Source of the DNA: Pseudotabrizicola sp.
GTDB taxonomy: Bacteria; Pseudomonadota; Alphaproteobacteria; Rhodobacterales; Rhodobacteraceae
Reading direction: 5' to 3'
NCBI RefSeq assembly: GCF_030684215.1
Contig: NZ_JAUXOV010000029.1
Coordinates: 44,066 to 108,065, forward strand
DNA length: 64,000 nt
Numbering within the stretch: the first letter of the stretch is position 1; the number at the start of each line of letters is the position of its first letter. Under the pieces are notes generated by a model. That model made no database searches, had not been told where the DNA came from, and was given only the letters and a program-made list of their open reading frames with translations. Both the position numbers and the translations under genes were made by a program. Positions 37,530 to 46,252 of this stretch are shown piece after piece.

Positions 37530-37982
37530 CTAGCCCGCATCCGTTGGCGGCCAACCTTGGGTGTCTGTCTGATCGGCCCACCGGAGAAATTCGGAAAGGG
37601 CGCGCATCTCTTCGGGGGTGATCGCGAAATGGGGCATCTGACGCCGCCCCTCGATGCCACTGGGCTGGGCGGCCATCCAGCCGTCCAGCGTGAGGTAAGC
37701 GTCCTCGGGGTCTTCCAGCACGCCCCAACGGGTCATCACATTGCCCAGTTCTGGCGCGAAATACGCCCCCTCGCCATGCAGCGTGTGGCAGTTGATGCAG
37801 CTGTGCCGCTCCCAGACATGCTTACCCAGGATGACCTCGGGCGTCAGCGGCATGCCGGCGGTGGAGACATTGACCACATAGCGGTGCGAGTGGATCGTCA
37901 TGAGCACGAACACCACGATGAAGAACAAGGATCCACCGTAGAAAATGTTTCTGGCCCGTGACTTCGTGAGGATCTCTGACAT
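37530..37982 (-). CDS. norC: NorC, nitric oxide reductase cytochrome c subunit
   Basis: Membrane-anchored monoheme cytochrome c, 150 aa. The TM helix (about 12-31) is followed by the heme site C62-I-N-C65-H66 and a Met axial-ligand candidate in RRQMPHF. It is the first gene of norCBQD and is preceded at about 70 bp by a TTGT-type NNR box. Confidence 0.97.
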   Translation of the reverse strand: MSEILTKSRARNIFYGGSLFFIVVFVLMTIHSHRYVVNVSTAGMPLTPEVILGKHVWERHSCINCHTLHGEGAYFAPELGNVMTRWGVLEDPEDAYLTLDGWMAAQPSGIEGRRQMPHFAITPEEMRALSEFLRWADQTDTQGWPPTDAG

Positions 37983-38044
37983 TCGGTCGGTCCTGGCGAT
38001 TGTTGCGGATCAGGCGGTTCTACGCACCCAAGCACGGACAGACG

Positions 38045-38058
38045 TTGTTCCAGCACAA
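38045..38058. promoter_or_regulatory. NNR box in the norC/DUF1858 divergent promoter
   Basis: TTGTTCCAGCACAA, a 5-4-5 near-palindrome. Its centre is 69.5 bp from both the norC start (minus) and the DUF1858 start (plus), so it could serve both directions. Confidence 0.7.
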
Positions 38059-38120
38059 CGACGCAGGCCAATCGCACGGGCACATTTCGGTAACGGCTAG
38101 CCAGCCGAAGCGGAGGCACG

Positions 38121-38330
38121 ATGTTCAACCCAAGGATGGACGACCCTGATCTGCCGTTGGGATTACTGTTTTCCCAGTGGCCCGCGACTGCCGGGGTATT
38201 CCTGTCCCATCGCATGGCCTGCTTTGGTTGCCCGATCGCACCGTTTCACACCGTGACTGATGCCTGTGCGGAATACGGGCTCGATGAAACAATGTTTCGC
38301 GCTGAGTTGCGTGCGGCAGTTGCCGTGTAG
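38121..38330 (+). CDS. DUF1858 domain protein (69 aa)
   Basis: Small protein with the DUF1858 pattern: FSQWPATAGVFLSHRMACFGCPIAPFHTVTDACAEYGLD. The CxxC in CFGCP is typical. Such proteins often sit with hybrid-cluster or anaerobic respiration genes; their role is unknown. It is divergent from norC and shares its NNR box, so it should be NO-induced. Confidence 0.82.
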   Translation: MFNPRMDDPDLPLGLLFSQWPATAGVFLSHRMACFGCPIAPFHTVTDACAEYGLDETMFRAELRAAVAV

Positions 38331-38386
38331 ATCTCTCCCTTTCCCAGGCGGCCCCGGCGGGATTGGGAAATAACGAAAAGGCCCGA

Positions 38387-39316
38387 ATGATATCCACGCC
38401 AATGCGACCGCCCTACATCGGTCCCGCGTTCTTCAGCTATGGCGTCCGACCGCTGTTCCTGATGGCGGGCGCTTGAGCAGCGCTGATCAAGCCGCTCTGG
38501 ATGGTGGTCTGGTCAGGCGATGTTGTGCTGGACGGTCCGTTCTGACCGCTGAATTGGCACATCCACGAGCTGCTGTTCGGGTACAGCTCTGCAGTGATCG
38601 CAGGGTTCCTGTTCACCGCGATTCCGAACTGGACGGGTTGCATGCCGGCACGCGGCTGGCCCTTGATGGAGTTGACGGCCTTGTGGTTGATCGGGCGGTT
38701 GGCGGTGGCAGGCGCGCTTGGGCTTGGGCCGGTCGCGGTGATGGTGGTGGGCACTGCCGATTGCCGCCGTCGCCTTGGCTTTGCGATGGTGGTGATGCCC
38801 ATCATGCTGATCGGCGGGTGGATCATTCCGAGCTTCACCCGCAACAGGCTAGTCAAGCAGTCGCCGGAGCCGGGCCTGCTGCCTGTGCCTTTCGGACGGT
38901 TTGATGCGGTCAGCCTGGACGGGGTGCTGCTGGCCTTGACGGTCTGGATGATCTGGCCGATGTCGCTGCCGACCGGGGTCTTGCTGGTGGCCTTGGGTCT
39001 GTCGGCCCTTGCGGATGTGCCGCCCGCGACCGGGTTTCATCTGCTGGGGATCGGTGGCTTTGGCGGCATGACGGTTGCGGTGATGATGCGCGCCTCGCTT
39101 GGTCATACGGGGCGGGCGTTGGAAGCAGGTGCTGCCTTGACGCTGGCCTTTGCCTGTGTGGCGCTGGCGGCGGTTGTGCGGGTGGCGGTTCCCGGACTGG
39201 CCGGGCTGTGGATCGCGGCAACACTGTGGACGGCTGGGTTCGGCCTGTTCGTCTGGCACTTTGCCCCGGTGTTGACCCTGCCGAACCCGGCCCGCCGTCA
39301 GCCGAATGGCCGCTGA
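38387..39316 (+). pseudogene. nnrS: nnrS second copy, decayed (two in-frame TGA and internal deletions)
   Basis: From ATG 38387 the frame aligns with the intact NnrS: PPYIGPAFFSYGVRPLFLMAGA, then TGA, then AALIKPLW...GPF, then TGA, then PLNWHIHELLFGY...PNWTGCMP...IIPSFTRNRLVKQ...RASLGHTGRALEAG. The first TGA stands where the intact protein has Trp (VWAAL). The second falls five codons before the conserved WHIHE/WHAHE histidines. Two stretches (about 50 and 35 residues) present in the intact copy are missing, leaving about 310 codons instead of 400. Last gene of the DUF1858 unit, convergent with nnrR. Confidence 0.85.
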
Positions 39317-39319
39317 GGC

Positions 39320-40018
39320 TCAGACGGTCGCGCCGCTGAGGATCACCAACTGATGTGGTGCTGTCACCGTGATCTTGCGCCGTTCCGACATCACGATGCC
39401 GTCGCGCTCCCACCCGCTGAGCAAGCGGCTGACGGTGTGCAGCGTGGTGCCGGTCATGTCGGATATGTTCTGCCGGGTGATCGGCAGGCCGATCTCGATC
39501 CCGCCCTCGACCTTGCGGCCGGTCTGGGTGATCAGCCGCAGGATGGCGCAGGCCACGCGCTGTTCCACCGCTTGGGTCGCCAGCTCGACGATGCGGTTGT
39601 TCATTTCGCCGATGCGGTCTCCGACAACCTTGTAGGATTCGGTGCCAAAACCGTCATAGCGTTCGGTGAATGTGGCCCACAGCCGGTTGGGCCACGCCAG
39701 CGCCAGACACTCATCCGCCGTCATCGCCGTCGCCGGATAGGAGGTCCGCCCAAGCGCCACCCCGATGCCGAACAACTGCCCCGGCGCGATGTGCAGCGCG
39801 ATGATCTGATCGCCGCCGGGCGTGGTGCGGATCACCCGGATATGGCCGTCGAGCAGCAAAAAGAACCGCTCGATCGGCAGGCCTTCGCTGAATACCGCGA
39901 CCCCGGCATCAAACCGCAACGGCGTTGCCGCATCCAGGATCTCGCGGATTTGCGGGCGTGACAGTTTGCGAAATGGCGGAAGGTCGGTCAGCAGGCTTTC
40001 GTCAAGTTTCTTTAACAC
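39320..40018 (-). CDS. nnrR: NnrR/DnrR, NO-responsive Crp/Fnr regulator
   Basis: A 232-residue regulator: sensory barrel at about 20-110, dimer helix, and HTH ITRQNISDMTGTTLHTVSRLLSGWERDGI with the E..SR-type recognition helix binding TTG-N8-CAA sites. No N-terminal cysteine cluster. I chose the GTG at 40018 (VLKKLDES) because GGAGG lies 4 bases before it. A TTG at 40045 would put the start within the NNR box. Likely activator of nos, nor and nir boxes in this window. Confidence 0.9.
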   Translation of the reverse strand: MLKKLDESLLTDLPPFRKLSRPQIREILDAATPLRFDAGVAVFSEGLPIERFFLLLDGHIRVIRTTPGGDQIIALHIAPGQLFGIGVALGRTSYPATAMTADECLALAWPNRLWATFTERYDGFGTESYKVVGDRIGEMNNRIVELATQAVEQRVACAILRLITQTGRKVEGGIEIGLPITRQNISDMTGTTLHTVSRLLSGWERDGIVMSERRKITVTAPHQLVILSGATV

Positions 40019-40031
40019 AAAGCCTCCGATG

Positions 40032-40045
40032 TTGTGGCAGCACAA
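40032..40045 (+). promoter_or_regulatory. NNR box for pseudoazurin, overlapping nnrR leader
   Basis: TTGTGGCAGCACAA is centred 77.5 bp before the pseudoazurin ATG, similar to the norC and nirK spacing. It ends only 14 bp before the nnrR start on the other strand, so binding there would block rather than activate nnrR. Confidence 0.68.
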
Positions 40046-40115
40046 CGAGCCGCAGGCGACCTTAGCCTAGAACAGAGGCAAGACCAATCGCTACTGTTCC
40101 ACGAAAGGACAAGCC

Positions 40116-40550
40116 ATGTTCCCGAAACTGATCGCCGCCAGTCTTGCCGCGCTGCTGCTGGCGCCCGCTGCCTATGCGGAAAATTTTGAGGTGATGATGC
40201 TGAACAAAGGTGCCGAGGGTGCCATGGTGTTCGAGCCCGCCTTCGTCAAAGCGGCTGTCGGTGACACCATCACCTTCATTTCCACCGACAAGGGCCACAA
40301 TGCCGAGAACATCAAGGACATGCTGCCCGAAGGCGTGGAGCCGTTCAAAAGCAAACTGGGCGATGACTTTGTCCTGACGCTTACGGCCGAGGGCCTGTAT
40401 GGTATCAAATGCACCCCGCATTACACGATGGGCATGGTGGCGCTGATTCAGGTTGGCGCTCCGGTCAACCTGGATGCGGCGACGGCTGTGGTCCATAAAG
40501 GCAAGGCGAATGCGCGGTTCGAGCCGCTGTTTACACAAATCGCCGAGTAA
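40116..40550 (+). CDS. paz: pseudoazurin
   Basis: Periplasmic type 1 blue copper protein delivering electrons to NirK and possibly NorC or NosZ. A 21-residue signal peptide ends AYA/ENF. Ligands H61, C99, H102 and M107 become H40, C78, H81 and M86 in the mature protein, the classic pseudoazurin numbering. Monocistronic, with a strong terminator after it. Confidence 0.96.
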   Translation: MFPKLIAASLAALLLAPAAYAENFEVMMLNKGAEGAMVFEPAFVKAAVGDTITFISTDKGHNAENIKDMLPEGVEPFKSKLGDDFVLTLTAEGLYGIKCTPHYTMGMVALIQVGAPVNLDAATAVVHKGKANARFEPLFTQIAE

Positions 40551-40564
40551 CGCAGTAGATCAAG

Positions 40565-40607
40565 CAAAGAGGGCGGCCCCGGTTATGGGGCCGCTCTTTG
40601 TTTTTTT
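40565..40607 (+). terminator. Rho-independent terminator after pseudoazurin
   Basis: A GC-rich stem (CAAAGAGGGCGGCCCC pairing with GGGGCCGCTCTTTG) around GGTTAT is followed by a run of seven T. Confidence 0.85.
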
Positions 40608-40641
40608 GTGCCGGATGCCGCGCCAAAGATGACCTGATCCG

Positions 40642-41451
40642 TCAGGTCGCGCCGTCCCGCACCAGACGAAATCCCAGATAATCAGGCGGTACGCCGGCCG
40701 CACATCCGCCAGACCGCGCATCGCGGATGAAGTCGATCACGAAAGCGCGGTGTTTGCCCTGTACGGCACGCACGCCGCAATAGTCTGATTGTGTCAGGAT
40801 CGCCGCGCCGTCTGGCGACAGCGTTCCATTCTTGAAGCAGGTTTCGGTCCATTCCCAGATGTTGCCGGCCATGTCTGCCACGCCGACGAGGTTGACCCCG
40901 TAGTGCCCCACCGGATGCGCGTCGTAATCGGCCTCGCCGCGCAACTCGACCTCTCGCAAATAGCTTGCGATCCAGCGACGTGAGGGGTCTGTGCCATTGG
41001 CCGCTTCGGAAAAGCCGTCGTCGCTGCCGCGTTCGGCCGCCGCGCGCAGCCATTCGGCGTCGGTCGGCAGGCGCCAGTGCTGCCCGGTGCGCGTGGTCAG
41101 CCACGCGGCATAGGAGGTGGCGTCCGCATGGTTGATCCCGGTCTGTGCGAAATCTGTCCGCCCGGCAGACGGTACGGGCGGGCAGGCATTTTCGGCCACG
41201 CACAGCGCGTATTCTGCTTCGGTCACGTAGTATTTCATGACATCCACCGCAGGCACGTCTTGTCGTTGTTTTGGCGCGTCGACGACGCGGGTTCCCTGGC
41301 GGAAATCACCCGCCGGGCGATAGTCCTGCTGCGTGTCTGCAAGGCGGATGGTTTCGGGCAGTTTCAGAGGTTCGGTCTGATCGGGCCAAAGCGCGACGGT
41401 GGCGCCCACGGTGACCACGACCAGCGATGCAAGTGCGATGCGACGTTTCAT
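40642..41451 (-). CDS. nirV: NirV, formylglycine-generating-enzyme (SUMF1) family protein
   Basis: A 269-residue periplasmic protein with an N-terminal TM/signal (residues 5-22). The SUMF1 core includes EAEYALCVAENACPPVP, WRLPTDAEWLRAAAERG, NLVGVADMAGNIWEWTETC and YLGFRLVRD. Genes of this type follow nirK in Rhodobacter sphaeroides (nirV). The function is unknown and nitrite reduction there does not strictly need it. A GGAGG site precedes it, but a terminator sits between nirK and nirV. Confidence 0.88.
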   Translation of the reverse strand: MKRRIALASLVVVTVGATVALWPDQTEPLKLPETIRLADTQQDYRPAGDFRQGTRVVDAPKQRQDVPAVDVMKYYVTEAEYALCVAENACPPVPSAGRTDFAQTGINHADATSYAAWLTTRTGQHWRLPTDAEWLRAAAERGSDDGFSEAANGTDPSRRWIASYLREVELRGEADYDAHPVGHYGVNLVGVADMAGNIWEWTETCFKNGTLSPDGAAILTQSDYCGVRAVQGKHRAFVIDFIRDARSGGCAAGVPPDYLGFRLVRDGAT

Positions 41452-41467
41452 GACTGACCTCCGGATA

Positions 41468-41499
41468 GAAAAAGGCAGCCCCGGACACGGGGCTGCCTA
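41468..41499 (-). terminator. Rho-independent terminator/attenuator after nirK
   Basis: On the minus strand AGGCAGCCCCG-TGTC-CGGGGCTGCCT forms a perfect 11-bp stem followed by five T. It separates nirK from nirV and would reduce nirV transcription. Confidence 0.85.
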
Positions 41500-41518
41500 T
41501 TGGCGTTGGTGGCCCGCG

Positions 41519-42670
41519 TTACGGCAGTGCGGTCCGGCCCTCGTGGGCCACGTCGTATTCGACCGGGGCCACCACCTGTTCCATCAGGTCGTTGTTCCAG
41601 TCACCGCCGACGATCACATGCGCCGTCGCCCCCAGATTGACCGCCTCGATCAGGTTGTGGTTGACGTAGGCATAAACGCCGGGCTGCAGGAAGGTATAGA
41701 GCGCCGCCCCGGCAGATCCGCCGCGAATGAACCACGTCTCCAGATCACGCTCTGGTGCGTTGTTGAACTTGCCGGTTTCCCAGACCAGATCGCCATGCCC
41801 GCCAATCAGGTGCGGGCGGCTGTCGCGGTTGGCCTGAGAGTGGATGAACAACACGGCTTCGCCCTGTTCCGCGGTCAGCGCATTGGTGCCGGTCAGCGCG
41901 CCGACCCGGCCGTTGAACACCACATGCGACGGGATCAGTCGGTTCATCACCTCCAGCGTGTCGGGATAGCTCTCGCCAACGTCCGTAAAGCGCTTGTAGG
42001 CACCATCTTCGCCGCGCGGAATGTAGAAGTCATTCTCGCCGACGTAATAGACCCGGTCATACGACACCGGTTGGCCCAGATGGTCCTTCAGCCCGTCGCG
42101 TGGCAGCACCATGATCGCACCCGACATGCCCGACACCACATGCCACGGGATCATTGGACCACCTGGCGCGCAGTGATAGACAAACACCCCCGGCCGCGTC
42201 GCCTTGAACCGAAGCACCGCCTTTTCGCCGGGGTTCACCAGCGTCAGCGACCCGCCGCCCAAGGCGCCTGTGGCAGCATGAAAGTCGATGTTGTGCTGCA
42301 TCATGTTTTCGGCCGGGTTGAACAACGTCAGTTCGACATAGTCTCCCTCGTGCACCACCATCAGCGGGCCGGGAACCGAGCCATTGAAGGTCATCGCCTG
42401 TATCCAGGCGTCCTCATCCACCTGCATTTCCTTCTCGATGATTTTCATCTCGAATTCAACGATCTGTGGGCCAACCGTCGCCACCTGTTCGTGATCATGC
42501 ACGAACGGCGGGGCGACCAGTTTCACCTTGCGCCGCGTCATGGCCGACAGATCGACCGGGGCAGCACCAGAGGTGTCCATTACCTCTTCCGCCGCGACGG
42601 AGGTTTTCAGAACATAGGGCGAGGCCGCAACCAAGGCGGCCCCCATGAGTGCAGCGCGTCTGGTCAGCAT
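41519..42670 (-). CDS. nirK: NirK, copper-containing nitrite reductase
   Basis: Periplasmic nitrite-to-NO reductase, 383 aa, with an N-terminal signal ([18 protein letters not shown]). Type 1 copper ligands are H126, C167, H177 and M182; type 2 ligands include H131 and H166. The linker [16 protein letters not shown] is class I. An NNR box lies 69 bp upstream and a terminator directly downstream. Confidence 0.98.
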   Translation of the reverse strand: MLTRRAALMGAALVAASPYVLKTSVAAEEVMDTSGAAPVDLSAMTRRKVKLVAPPFVHDHEQVATVGPQIVEFEMKIIEKEMQVDEDAWIQAMTFNGSVPGPLMVVHEGDYVELTLFNPAENMMQHNIDFHAATGALGGGSLTLVNPGEKAVLRFKATRPGVFVYHCAPGGPMIPWHVVSGMSGAIMVLPRDGLKDHLGQPVSYDRVYYVGENDFYIPRGEDGAYKRFTDVGESYPDTLEVMNRLIPSHVVFNGRVGALTGTNALTAEQGEAVLFIHSQANRDSRPHLIGGHGDLVWETGKFNNAPERDLETWFIRGGSAGAALYTFLQPGVYAYVNHNLIEAVNLGATAHVIVGGDWNNDLMEQVVAPVEYDVAHEGRTALP

Positions 42671-42731
42671 CTTGTTTCCTTTCGAGAGCAGGTGGTTTCC
42701 CGAAATCTAGCCTGATGGCTGCGTCCCTTCG

Positions 42732-42745
42732 TTGTGCCGCAACAA
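42732..42745 (-). promoter_or_regulatory. NNR box upstream of nirK
   Basis: TTGTGCCGCAACAA, 5-4-5 with one mismatch between arms. Its centre is 68.5 bp from the nirK start, as for norC. Confidence 0.72.
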
Positions 42746-42768
42746 CGTTTCGGCCGATGTGGAGGTTG

Positions 42769-43269
42769 TCAGGTGTCGTCTTTGGAAAGGTCGATCTGGC
42801 TCATTCCATGCGAACGGTTCAGGTCAGGGACCACATCAGGATCACGCGCGGCATCTTCGATGGCAAAGTTCAGCGACCGGGCGATACGTTCGGCACGGGC
42901 GATGACATGGGCGGCACCGGCGGGTGGGCAAACCTGATCTGCGGTTGCGCGGAACAGGACCAGCCAGCGCTCGAAATGCGCCCATGTCACCGGCAGGTCG
43001 GCATGTCTGGCCACTGGCGAGCCGTGATAGCACCCGGTCATCAGCGCGACCGAGCCCCAGAAGTCGACCATCCGCGCAAGGTGCGGCTCCCAGTCGGTGA
43101 TGCGGGTGGCAAAGATCGGGCCCAGCACGGGGTCGGCGCGGACCTTGTCGTAGAACCGGTGCACCAGCGCGGTCAGGATCGCCTCATTCAGTCCGGTTTC
43201 GGCCATCAACGCGGCGGTCATTGCAGGCCGGGCGGACCGGATGGGGTGTGCAGCGGCATCGTGGTGCAT
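42769..43269 (-). CDS. group III truncated hemoglobin (copy 2)
   Basis: A 166-residue paralogue of the protein at 10574-11086, sharing LVHRFYDKVRADPVLGPIFATRITDW, FWGSVALMTGCYHGSPV and HFERWLVLF with the proximal histidine. Divergent from the second nsrR across an 87-bp gap that holds a palindromic operator. No RIC or ubi genes follow; the nirK box lies just downstream on the same strand. Confidence 0.85.
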   Translation of the reverse strand: MHHDAAAHPIRSARPAMTAALMAETGLNEAILTALVHRFYDKVRADPVLGPIFATRITDWEPHLARMVDFWGSVALMTGCYHGSPVARHADLPVTWAHFERWLVLFRATADQVCPPAGAAHVIARAERIARSLNFAIEDAARDPDVVPDLNRSHGMSQIDLSKDDT

Positions 43270-43318
43270 GATCGGCTCCGGTCATTCAGGGTTGTGTTCT
43301 GGTCTAGGGCTGCTAATA

Positions 43319-43333
43319 GGTATTGTAAATACC
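43319..43333. promoter_or_regulatory. palindromic Rrf2/NsrR operator candidate
   Basis: GGTATTGTAAATACC is a perfect 6-3-6 inverted repeat in the nsrR2/hemoglobin divergent promoter, 24 bp before the nsrR2 start. It fits autoregulation plus control of the hemoglobin gene. Confidence 0.6.
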
Positions 43334-43356
43334 GATTCAATGGAACCCTTTAGACC

Positions 43357-43797
43357 ATGCGCCTGACCTCTTTCACCGACTATGGCCTGCGGATGCTGAT
43401 GCGGCTGGCCAGCGCGCCGGGCCGGGCGCTTTCCACCGCCGAACTGGCCGATGAATTCGGTCTGTCACGCAATCACCTGACCAAGATCATACAGCGGTTG
43501 GCGCAGGGCGGAATTGTTACCACCCGACGCGGAGGCGGTGGGGGGGCGATGCTGGCCCGGGACCCGCAAGAGGTAACCGTGGGCGCAATCGTGCGCCTGC
43601 TGGAAGAAGGGCAGCCGCTGGTCGAATGTTTTGCGGCCACGGGGGGCGATTGCACGCTCACGGGCTGCTGCCGCCTGAAATCCCGCCTGCGCAGCGCCGA
43701 GGCGGCGTTTCTGGCCGATCTTGATCGGTCCACGCTTGCCGACATTGCCTTGCCCGCTGTGCCCGGTGTTCGAGCGATGGCAGGCAACGGGGTTTGA
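43357..43797 (+). CDS. NsrR-type Rrf2 family regulator (copy 2)
   Basis: A 146-residue paralogue of the first nsrR, nearly the same in the DNA-binding part (LSRNHLTKIIQRLAQGG). Cysteines C91, C99, C104 and C105 include the three cluster positions plus an extra adjacent Cys. It lies directly upstream of ccoN with an 88-bp gap and divergent from a hemoglobin gene. NO or Fe-S sensing is expected. Confidence 0.86.
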   Translation: MRLTSFTDYGLRMLMRLASAPGRALSTAELADEFGLSRNHLTKIIQRLAQGGIVTTRRGGGGGAMLARDPQEVTVGAIVRLLEEGQPLVECFAATGGDCTLTGCCRLKSRLRSAEAAFLADLDRSTLADIALPAVPGVRAMAGNGV

Positions 43798-43809
43798 ATC
43801 GCTTGCAGG

Positions 43810-43823
43810 CTGATCTGCAGCAA
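43810..43823 (+). promoter_or_regulatory. weak FNR-like box upstream of ccoN
   Basis: CTGATCTGCAGCAA has one mismatch in each half of TTGAT-N4-ATCAA. Its centre is 69.5 bp from the ccoN start. The spacing fits, but the match is marginal. Confidence 0.35.
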
Positions 43824-43885
43824 CGAAACGGCGCTTCCCGGGTTCTATCAGCACCACACCGGCCGCGCCCACAAAGGACTGTTGA

Positions 43886-45511
43886 ATGATTTCCCACCTG
43901 ACCCGCACAGAGCGCAACGTGGCGATGACGCTAGCGGCACTTCTGGCGCTGCTGGGCCTGACCATGGCGGCGGTGGGAAATCACGACCCCATGGCAGTGC
44001 ATGGGTTCATGGCGCTTGGGCTGGGCCTTGTGCTGGTCTTTGCGGTGGGGGGCGTGCTGGAAGAGCCGCTGCCGAACCCTGCGCGGCTGCTGCAGTATTA
44101 CGACGACCCGATCAAGGTGGGCATCGTGCTGGCGATGATCTGGGGCGTGTTTGCGATGGCCATCGGGCTGTGGGTGGCTGCATTGATGGTCTGGCCCGAC
44201 GCCACCTTCGGGCAGGCGTGGTCCAGCTATGGCCGTCTGCGCCCGGTGCATACGACGGGGGTGATCTTTGCCTTTGGCGGCAATGCGCTGATCGCCACCT
44301 CGTTTCACGTCATGCAGCGCACCTGCCGCGCGCGGCTGGCAGATCAGCTTAGCCCATGGTTGGTGCTGATTGGCTATAACCTGTTCTGCCTGTGGGCGGT
44401 CAGCGGCTATTTCATGGGGATCACCCAGTCCAAGGAATATGCAGAGCCGGAATGGTATGCCGACATCTGGCTGGTCATCGTCTGGGTGACCTATCTGGTC
44501 TTGTACCTGCGCACGCTCAAGCGCCGGGCCGAGCCGCATATCTATGTTGCCAACTGGTATTACCTGGCCTTCATCGTGGTGGTGGCGATGCTGCATATCG
44601 TGAATGCCGCCGCCTTGCCGGTCAGTTGGACCGGGGCAAAAAGCTATCCGGCGTTTTCGGGCGTGCAGGATGCGATGGTGCAGTGGTGGTATGGCCACAA
44701 CGCGGTGGCATTCTTCATGACCTCGGGCTTTCTGGGGATGCTGTATTACTACCTGCCGGTGCGGGCGCAGCGGCCGATCTTTTCCTACCGGCTGTCGATC
44801 CTGTCGTTCTGGGGGATCACGTTCTTCTATTTGTGGGTCGGCTCGCACCACCTGCATTACACCGCGCTGCCGCATTGGGTGCAGACGCTGGGCATGACGT
44901 TTTCGGTCATGCTTCTGGTGCCAAGCTGGGCCTCTGCGGGCAATGCGCTGCTGACGCTGAACGGCGCATGGCACCGGGTGCGCGATGATGCGACGCTGCG
45001 CTTCATGTTCGTGGCGGCGGTATTTTATGGGCTGTCGACGTTCGAGGGATCATTTCTGGCGATCCGCCCGGTCAATGCGCTGTCGCATTACACCGACTGG
45101 ACGGTGGGGCATGTCCATTCCGGTGCGCTTGGCTGGCTTGCGATGGTCACCTTTGGGGCGTTCTACTCGGTCATCCCGCAAATCTGGGGACGACCCGCGA
45201 TGTATTCGCCCAAGCTGGTGGAGTGGCACTTCTGGTTGGCATTGGCCGGGCTGCTGACCTACGTTTTCGCCCTTTGGAACGCGGGGATCACCCAAGGGCT
45301 GATGTGGCGCACCTATAACGACGCGGGCACGCTGAACTATTCCTTCATCGACAGCATGGAGGCGATGCGCCCCTATTACATCACCCGCGTGGTGGGTGGC
45401 TCGCTCTTCCTGGCAGGCATCTGTGTGGGCGCGGTGAACATCTGGCTGACGGTGCGGGGCGCGCGCAATGCGGCCGCCGACCGCCCCCTGTCCCCCCAAC
45501 CGGCGGAGTAG
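43886..45511 (+). CDS. ccoN: CcoN, cbb3-type cytochrome c oxidase subunit I
   Basis: Catalytic 12-TM subunit of the high-affinity oxidase, 541 aa. All metal ligands are present: H122 and H411 (low-spin heme), H409 (heme b3), and H271, H321 and H322 (CuB). It starts the ccoNOQP operon. This complete set is a useful reference for the incomplete heme-copper protein at 6446-8089. Confidence 0.97.
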   Translation: MISHLTRTERNVAMTLAALLALLGLTMAAVGNHDPMAVHGFMALGLGLVLVFAVGGVLEEPLPNPARLLQYYDDPIKVGIVLAMIWGVFAMAIGLWVAALMVWPDATFGQAWSSYGRLRPVHTTGVIFAFGGNALIATSFHVMQRTCRARLADQLSPWLVLIGYNLFCLWAVSGYFMGITQSKEYAEPEWYADIWLVIVWVTYLVLYLRTLKRRAEPHIYVANWYYLAFIVVVAMLHIVNAAALPVSWTGAKSYPAFSGVQDAMVQWWYGHNAVAFFMTSGFLGMLYYYLPVRAQRPIFSYRLSILSFWGITFFYLWVGSHHLHYTALPHWVQTLGMTFSVMLLVPSWASAGNALLTLNGAWHRVRDDATLRFMFVAAVFYGLSTFEGSFLAIRPVNALSHYTDWTVGHVHSGALGWLAMVTFGAFYSVIPQIWGRPAMYSPKLVEWHFWLALAGLLTYVFALWNAGITQGLMWRTYNDAGTLNYSFIDSMEAMRPYYITRVVGGSLFLAGICVGAVNIWLTVRGARNAAADRPLSPQPAE

Positions 45512-45514
45512 CCC

Positions 45515-46252
45515 ATGGCCCTGTTCAAAGCCCACTACAATCTGGAAAAGAACTCGATTGCGCTGGTGATCGGGATCATTCTGGCGGCCAGCGTTGGCGG
45601 CATCGTGGAGATCGCGCCGCTGTTCACCATAGACGAGACGGTGGAAACCCTGCCCGACATGCGGGTCTACACGCCCCTGGAACTGGCGGGCCGCAACATC
45701 TACATCCGCGAAGGCTGCTATGCCTGCCATAGCCAGATGATTCGCACCCTGCGCGACGAGGTGGAGCGTTACGGCCCCTATTCGCTGGCGGCCGAAAGCC
45801 AGTATGACCACCCGATGCTTTGGGGGTCAAAGCGCACCGGGCCGGACATCGCACGGCTGGGGGGCAAGTATTCCGACGACTGGCATGTGGCACATCTGAT
45901 CAATCCGCGCGCGGTGGTGCCGACCTCGATCATGCCGGCCTATCCATGGCTGGCGACGGCACCTTTGGCGGTGGATGATCTGGGCGCACATCTGGCGGCT
46001 TTGCGCACCCTGGGCGTGCCATATACCGATGAGATGATCGCCAACGCCCCGCGCGACGCCGAAGCGCAGGCAATCCCGGACTCGGCCGGTGCCGCAGGTG
46101 TAACCGAACGTTATGGCGAGGCGACCACCCTGCGCCGGTTTTCAGGCACACCGCGCCTGACGGAAATGGATGCAGTCGTGGCCTTCCTGCAAGTTCTGGG
46201 CCAGTTGACCCAAGCCCCCTATGCCCCCGATGCCATGCTGGAGCAGCCATGA
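45515..46252 (+). CDS. ccoO: CcoO, cbb3 oxidase monoheme cytochrome c subunit
   Basis: A 245-residue membrane-anchored cytochrome c. The N-terminal TM ([21 protein letters not shown]) is followed by the heme motif CYACH near residue 69 and a candidate Met ligand in SIMPAYPWL. It begins 3 bp after ccoN and overlaps ccoQ by 4 bp. Confidence 0.97.
   Translation: MALFKAHYNLEKNSIALVIGIILAASVGGIVEIAPLFTIDETVETLPDMRVYTPLELAGRNIYIREGCYACHSQMIRTLRDEVERYGPYSLAAESQYDHPMLWGSKRTGPDIARLGGKYSDDWHVAHLINPRAVVPTSIMPAYPWLATAPLAVDDLGAHLAALRTLGVPYTDEMIANAPRDAEAQAIPDSAGAAGVTERYGEATTLRRFSGTPRLTEMDAVVAFLQVLGQLTQAPYAPDAMLEQP

Noticed and set aside
38387..38560. TGA codons in the second nnrS as selenocysteine or Trp recoding
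   Set aside because: Other genes here use TGA as a normal stop (narH, ccoO, ccoP), no SECIS-like element was evident, and the gene also has internal deletions.
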